The position numbers and the translations under genes are program-made. A stretch of 64,000 bases of DNA from Neostapfia colusana (Eukaryota; Streptophyta; Magnoliopsida; Poales; Poaceae): NCBI GenBank assembly GCA_030760725.1, contig JASWHV010000012.1, forward strand, positions 32,829,652-32,893,651, written 5' to 3'. Shown here in pieces: positions 59,427-64,000 of the stretch. Below the pieces are notes generated by a model. It was not told where the DNA came from. It worked only from the letters and a program-made list of their open reading frames with translations, and made no database searches. Each line of letters begins with the position of its first letter. The first letter of the stretch is position 1.

Positions 59427-60029
59427 TAACCCCCCCTAGCCGCACCCCTCTCTCTTTTGGCTGCCCCCCCTGCTGCCAGCCGCGCCCCCTTGCTTCCAGG
59501 TCTCTGAGTTCTCCCCTTGCTGGAATTTGGCCGCCGTCGTGCCCCGTCAAGCCTCGCCGTCGCCGGAGAAGAAGCCCCCGACGTTCTGCCCTACCCGCAG
59601 CCCCATAATTCTCCACGGAAAAATCCTCCGCTGTTGCCATTGCTAGGAGGGAGACCCTGCCGCAAGGGAGAAGTGAGGTAGGTCTTCGTCACCCTCTTAC
59701 GACTTCGCCAATGTTTCTACGCACCCGTTTTCTTCGCCCCCTTCAAGCGGAAACTTTTGTATGTGGACAGACCATGTTTGGTCAAATTTTGATGGTGGAA
59801 TTGATCTACACCCTGTGTCAAGATCATCACCACGTCCACACTTGATCCCATAATCCTTGATAATCATAAAACCCCATGAAGGCCTACTAAAACATGCAAG
59901 AATATGTACAAACTGGTTTTACAAAACTGCACCATAGGAATTGCATTCATTCACCTCATTGCATCTTGAGTAAAGATTGTGCATGATAATTGATTGCTGT
60001 AAATTTTGTATGTGCGTGGTTATGAGTAG

Positions 60030-61401
60030 AAGGACAAGCTCAAGAGGCTGTCTACGAGGAACTACAGCACCAAGACTTCGAGACGCTTGAGCAACACGAG
60101 CCACGGGAGCAAGGCAAGTGCCCCTTGATCATATTGATCCCATGTTTTGAAACTGTTTTGCTTTCGGAAACTCGTATGCTTGTGTCAACTTGATGGGACA
60201 CCCTTTACATGAGTTTACTAGTTTTTTTAACCATCCTCGCCGGGAATGTTGATGAGTCAGGTATGGTCGTTTTTCCTTTTTGCTTCGCTTAACTTATGGG
60301 ATACGGGAAGCTGAAATAAAACTTGGTAGCTACTGCACTCATGATATTAAATATGATGAGAACTTGATGATATTGATGAGCATTGAATCGAGGAGATCTA
60401 GGCAAGCTTGGTTCGTGGATGTTGCTAAATGAGATGGCGATTTACTTGCCGTAGATCTAAGAATCGGTTCATGCGAGCACATGCCAGAAAAATAGTGCCA
60501 CCACAAGGCCAAATATGGGTGCGGTTTAGCTGACTAATTAGGTGTGTTGCTAGCTTGTAATGGACCGTTGGATGGCGCGGGGAATGGGAGTCGAGGAGGA
60601 CTGCCCTGGGAACTGCATGGAACAAGAGGGGGCCCGTTGGTGGGAGAATGGAGATTCGAGCCTGTCGGTGAAACCTCAGTGGGTCCGTACATCCTAGTAG
60701 CCCCTTTGTAAAGGCTATTTTGTGATCTCTTGGTCATACACCGAGGGTTGTGTACTGGTAAAATTGGGGTTCTTTCTAGTAGCCAACGGGTGACGAAATC
60801 ACGAACTTGTGGATAAAGTGGTGCCACCTCTGCAGAGTATAAAACGATCATGATAGCCATGCTTCTGGTTACAAGCACCTGGCCAACATCCATGATTAGA
60901 GGCAAAACTTGGGATGTTTATTCGGGTATGGTTATGGTATGATCATTGGGAATGGTTTCGGGACTGTTTTAAGTCATGAAAACGAGTTTGGTTTCGTTTA
61001 TATGAATATGAGATGGTTATGAACATTTATGAGTATGAGATGAACTTGAGAAAGATTAATGGCTGGTCGAGACTTGATAAATGGTGAATTATGATGAAGG
61101 AATGTTGATGAAATACTTGGTTATGATGGGATTGAGCTCACCTAGAAATAGTTGTTGTTTTTACCACGTTTGTGAAATAAAATTTGCTTGCTGCAATGAA
61201 CATTTTTATTGCCTACCTTGTTGTAAGCCACATGTCATACTTTTCCTGCACTTGCTGAGTACGACATGTACTCACCCCTGCATTCCCACATATACATCAG
61301 CTACAGGCGATGAGTACTTCGAGGAACATGTGGAGTTGAAGTTGGAGCCTGCTGTCTTAGTCATCTTCCGTTGTCGTTTTGAGTCTTCCGCTGCTGAATA
61401 A
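60030..61401 (+). other. Putative spliced acidic mini-ORF inside the element D LTR (exons 60030-60113 and 61307-61401)
   Basis: Block one follows atgagtag and ends at CAAG|GCAAGT, a perfect GC-donor consensus. It reads GQAQEAVYEELQHQDFETL and ends EPREQ. Block two follows cagctacag and reads GDEYFEEHVELKLEPAVLV through to TAA at 61399. The joint is in the same phase as in element C, and the first blocks are 84 and 81 bp long. No ATG lies between the TATA box and the first block by the simplest exon model (donor near 59676), so coding is unproven. Only short residues are shared with the element C frame; composition and structure are what is conserved. Confidence 0.45.
61256..61274 (+). other. 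LTR hairpin, element D
   Basis: TGAGTAC-GACAT-GTACTCA forms a 7-bp stem, 32 bp before the acceptor-like site at 61305-61306. In A, B and C the matching place reads TGAGC...GCTCA. Confidence 0.6.
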
Positions 61402-61573
61402 GTTATACATTCATGATTGAGTCATTGAGTTATTGTAATAAGGTACTTAAACATGATTCATGCGTGCTTATATTCTGAATTCAGTTTGTGATAAAGCTGT
61501 GTATGTGTGATGAACATTCTGGGCACACATATGCATTCACTTGGTTCAATTTTCAGAACCGGGTGTCACAAAT

Positions 61574-61586
61574 TGGTATCAGAGCC
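61574..61586 (+). other. Primer-binding site of element D (tRNA-iMet type)
   Basis: TGGTATCAGAGCC lies 3 nt after the LTR end. Confidence 0.9.
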
Positions 61587-61831
61587 ACGTTGACCGTAGG
61601 ATGCAAGCCTAGGTAGAATGGACACTCTAAAAAAAATAGGAACACCCCTATAAACTGTTATTTTTGAGAATTGCTTGCTGCTGCACTTTTACTTGTCAAT
61701 TCAGCCACCGCAAAGTTTTATTTTTAGCTCTCTTTGTCTTTCCTTTTGGACAGCAACACTTTTGTTTTCTTGCTTCATATCTTCCGAAGTTATCGTCTTC
61801 TTCTCTAAAGTTTCTCATGTCTTATTTATAG

Positions 61832-62806
61832 ATGTCGGTGATAAGGAGCACAGCACGCATAAGGACTTGTCCACCACCACTTGGGAGTGCACTTAACCCC
61901 ATTGAGGTGTCCGATGGACCATATTGGGAGGAGGTGAATATGGAACATCATGATGAAGATGAAGTCAGTAGCTCCATGCATGAAGAAGAGGACCCAGAAG
62001 AGGTGGAACCAATCGAAAATGACATGGAGGATGATCCACAAGAACAGCATTGGTACGCACCTCAGGAGGAGTTTCACGCGGGCTTAGACCCAGCAGAGTC
62101 TCATGAAGCTATGCCGGGAGTAGATGAATCCGAAGAGGAGCCACCCCTTGCTGAGGCCGAGAATGAAGGTGGTGAACGGGCCAACCATTCAGTTCAAGAA
62201 TTACGGTCTGACGGGATGGAGGGAGGACACATATCCAAGGAGCTTAAAGAGTTCCTGGATTGCTGCAGCCTATACCCGGAATATCTCCTCAAGAAAGTCC
62301 CTCGTTTAGGACATGAAGAGTGGAAGGCTGAAGTAACCATCCTATATAACATTAGGGTTGTCACCCGGCACTTCACACCCACATGGAGAGCTACAAGGGC
62401 AGAAGCTATCGATGATGTTGCATGGGATGCACTCACGGGACTGTGCTACGCCTTCCGTGAGCAGCTTGAGAACACTACTTTTGAGCTGCACCCGTATCGG
62501 AAGAGTGGTACAAGGGGGATAATTGGACCCCATAGAGGGGCTCTTTCCAACCCAAAAGCTTCTGATAAGTCTCAGAAGTTGCTCGTGGAGTTAGGAAACC
62601 GCTATGCAAGCGCACAAGAAGAGATCTGTTACCTCTGCATGAAGTTGTACTTGCTGGAAAAACAAGAGGAGACTCGTGCCAACGCGGGAGCAAATAGAGC
62701 ACCAGAGTCATCTATCCCTACATGGACTGCCGACTCACCATGGTGTGCGCCCATGTATGGACCACCCCTGTCACATAGCGAGAACAACACCGGTTCACAC
62801 GATTAA
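61832..62806 (+). CDS. Accessory ORF upstream of gag in element D (324 aa, function unknown)
   Basis: This intact ORF has ATG directly after an acceptor-like cttatttatag. The first 140 residues are very acidic (for example EEEDPEEVEPIENDMEDD) and look disordered. Residues of about 150-245 form a compact region with FLDCCSLYPEYLLKKV, then WKAEVTILYN, TPTWRATRAEAIDDVAWDAL and TGLCYAFREQLENTTFELHP. Residues 250-290 look helical (QKLLVELGNRYASAQEEI). The W...R...A..D.A..AL pattern recalls hypothetical proteins encoded by grass retrotransposons and their derivatives, but I cannot name a domain. It is in the same orientation as gag and 310 bp upstream. Its survival while gag has stops suggests recent origin or chance. 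Host-interaction or RNA-binding roles would be speculation. Confidence 0.75.
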   Translation: MSVIRSTARIRTCPPPLGSALNPIEVSDGPYWEEVNMEHHDEDEVSSSMHEEEDPEEVEPIENDMEDDPQEQHWYAPQEEFHAGLDPAESHEAMPGVDESEEEPPLAEAENEGGERANHSVQELRSDGMEGGHISKELKEFLDCCSLYPEYLLKKVPRLGHEEWKAEVTILYNIRVVTRHFTPTWRATRAEAIDDVAWDALTGLCYAFREQLENTTFELHPYRKSGTRGIIGPHRGALSNPKASDKSQKLLVELGNRYASAQEEICYLCMKLYLLEKQEETRANAGANRAPESSIPTWTADSPWCAPMYGPPLSHSENNTGSHD

Positions 62807-63116
62807 GTTTAGGTTTCCCATTGAATAAGTTGTAATAGGAATGTTTAGATCGCAGTAAGTTAAATAAGAGTGGTGTGCAGAAATTTTTATGATGATTGCT
62901 TGTGTTTGTGTGCTTGGTGTGAGTTGTCGGACGCTTCGGCGAATGTCCATATCCACACATAGTAGAGAGATGTGAGATGCTTCGGCACGTGTTCACATCC
63001 TCATATAGGCTGAAATTAATAAAAGAAGATACATAGTTCATACACCTTGATGCATATAGTTGGGGTCAATCTAAATTTCTATTTCCTACTCTACTCTCTC
63101 TCTCTCTCTCTCACAG
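62807..63116 (+). other. Interval between accessory ORF and gag of element D
   Basis: 310 bp, no gene. It ends in a CT microsatellite (about 63093-63112) and tctcacag, which forms a strong 3' splice-site match directly before the gag ATG. It may be the end of an intron. Confidence 0.65.
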
Positions 63117-64000
63117 ATGGTGAGAGAAAACTCCAACCGCCAACGGAGGAACGCTCGTGGTAACAATGAACCACAAGAGGATGGCAATGTTGAAGTTCCT
63201 GAAAATGCCAACCCCGGGGCTGATGCAAACAACCTTGAAGGTTGATGGCTATGCAGAACCAGCTCATGTAAACTATGATACAAATGTTGGGACAGCTGTA
63301 GGCCAACAACAATAACAATCCTAACCCCGTTCCTGCACCCCCACCGCTGCCACCGCACCGCCGGCTCAAAACAGATTGGGAGAGTTCATGAGGACTAGGC
63401 CGCCTACTTTTGCACAAGCCAATGATCCTATAGAGGCTGGTGATTGGATGAAGTCTATGGAAAAGAAGCTTGCTATTGTTCAGTGCAATGATCGGGAGAA
63501 AGTTCTCTTCGCATCACACCAACTCATGGGAGCAGCCGCTGATTGGTGGGACGCTCTTTGTAATGCTCATGTCAACCAGGAGACTATCACATGGGCTGAA
63601 TTCAAGGAGAGTTTTCGCTCTCACTATGTCCCTGCAGGAGTTGTGATGCTTAAAAGGCAAGAGTTTGAAGGTCTCCGCCAAGGAAGGAAGAGCGTGAATG
63701 AGTACTTCAACAAGTTCACACAGCTGTCAAGGTATGCTCCAGAAGATGTCAACACGGATCAAAGAAAGCAATACTTGTTCATGAGAGGATTGAACAACAA
63801 AATTCAAGTTCAGCTGCTCAACAATGATTATGCAAACTTCCAAAAGCTCGTAGACAAAGCTATCGTGGTGGAGAGCAAGATCCACGAGATTGAACAAGAA
63901 GGCAAGAGAAACATGTCGTATCAAGGACACCCACAAGGAAGTAATGTACGTCCCCGTTTTATGCCACCAGCTGCACCACATTATGGCTCGTCCGATTCTA
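63117..64000 (+). pseudogene. gag: gag of element D (partial, frameshifted)
   Basis: ATG at 63117 gives MVRENSNRQRRNARGN and follows tctcacag. Near 63240 one base appears lost. The next part carries TAA and TAG codons (about 63270 and 63296) in a glutamine/asparagine/proline-rich linker, and a second frame change follows near 63350. From 63361 the frame is open to the window edge with the retrotransposon gag domain: FMRTRPPTFAQANDPIEA, then LMGAAADWWDAL and FKESFRSHYVPAGVV, then RYAPEDVNTDQRKQYLF. The order is as in chromovirus Gag. The zinc knuckle would lie beyond 64000. Confidence 0.85.

Larger units (their letters stand above)
58875..61570 (+). repeat. Element D 5' LTR (2696 bp)
   Basis: It runs from TGTAACACCCTC to GGGTGTCACA. 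Landmarks are a run of 19 G (59199-59217), 28-bp tandem repeats (59222-59410), a TATA box (59419), exon-like blocks at 60030-60113 and 61307-61401, and the hairpin at 61256-61274. It is unrelated in most of its sequence to families A, B and C but shares the distal architecture. Confidence 0.88.
58875..64000 (+). mobile_element. Element D: Ty3/gypsy retrotransposon, 5' part (runs off the right edge)
   Basis: It has a 2.7-kb LTR, a tRNA-Met primer-binding site, a short leader, an accessory ORF and then gag. Gag resembles chromovirus Gag, so a Tekay-like clade is likely, but pol is outside the window. It is inserted in T2 after gggcc (58870-58874). Gag carries frameshifts and two in-frame stops. 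Confidence 0.87.

Noticed and set aside
63086..63417. Minus-strand ORFs over the D gag start
   Set aside because: They are shadows of gag and of the CT microsatellite, with no independent support.

Overview
The window reads as repeat-dense nuclear DNA of a grass (Poaceae). The signs are Tekay/Del-type chromovirus retrotransposons with very long LTRs (2.7-4.3 kb), Tat-lineage Ty3/gypsy elements, En/Spm (CACTA) transposons with Transposase_21, DUF4218, DUF4216, Transposase_24-like and Ulp1-like remnants, and an L1-type LINE tail. The grass assignment is an inference from family resemblance; the species cannot be told. I see no convincing single-copy host gene and no tRNA, rRNA or CRISPR. Almost every base belongs to a transposable element, many of them nested.

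Layout. Element A (Tekay-like, + strand) has a partial 5' LTR (1-813), leader, broken gag-pol (2553-7177) and a 4.3-kb 3' LTR (7251-11566). A sits in a minus-strand LTR of family C (11567-13039), which itself sits in a Tat element, T1. T1 shows integrase at 13040-13610, is split by the complete element B (13611-28430, target-site duplication gctgc), and resumes at 28431 with the rest of integrase, a repeat-rich 3' UTR and its 3' LTR (30634-31783). Next come a LINE tail (32091-32859), CACTA-1 (33105-37089) and CACTA-2 (37821-43303, genes on the minus strand). CACTA-2 transposase is cut by element C (LTR 43304-47342 plus leader). C is truncated and joined to a second Tat element, T2 (48171-58874), which carries two minus-strand solo LTRs, one of family A (48482-52712) and one of family B (53078-57426, target-site duplication ggaca). 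T2 is then cut by element D, whose 2.7-kb LTR, accessory ORF and gag start run off the right edge.

How the parts work. The retroelements carry gag (capsid), protease, reverse transcriptase, RNase H, integrase and, in A and B, a C-terminal chromodomain. All four visible 5' ends carry a primer-binding site for initiator tRNA-Met. A and B have several in-frame stops and frameshifts, and B also lacks key catalytic aspartates, so neither is autonomous as it stands.

Most interesting signals: (1) the LTRs of families C and D each hold a short acidic reading frame in two exon-like blocks, bounded by matching splice signals with a GC donor and the same phase; (2) a covarying hairpin lies just upstream of that acceptor in every LTR; (3) a separate leader hairpin has a constant loop and compensatory stem changes between families; (4) gag start codons sit 0-1 nt after a 3' splice-site-like sequence in A, B and D; (5) element B has a 45-bp 3' extension that duplicates its primer-binding site; (6) D has a large ORF upstream of gag; (7) antisense reading frames lie in the 3' UTRs of T1 and T2; (8) CACTA-2 keeps a nearly intact ten-exon accessory gene beside a ruined transposase.
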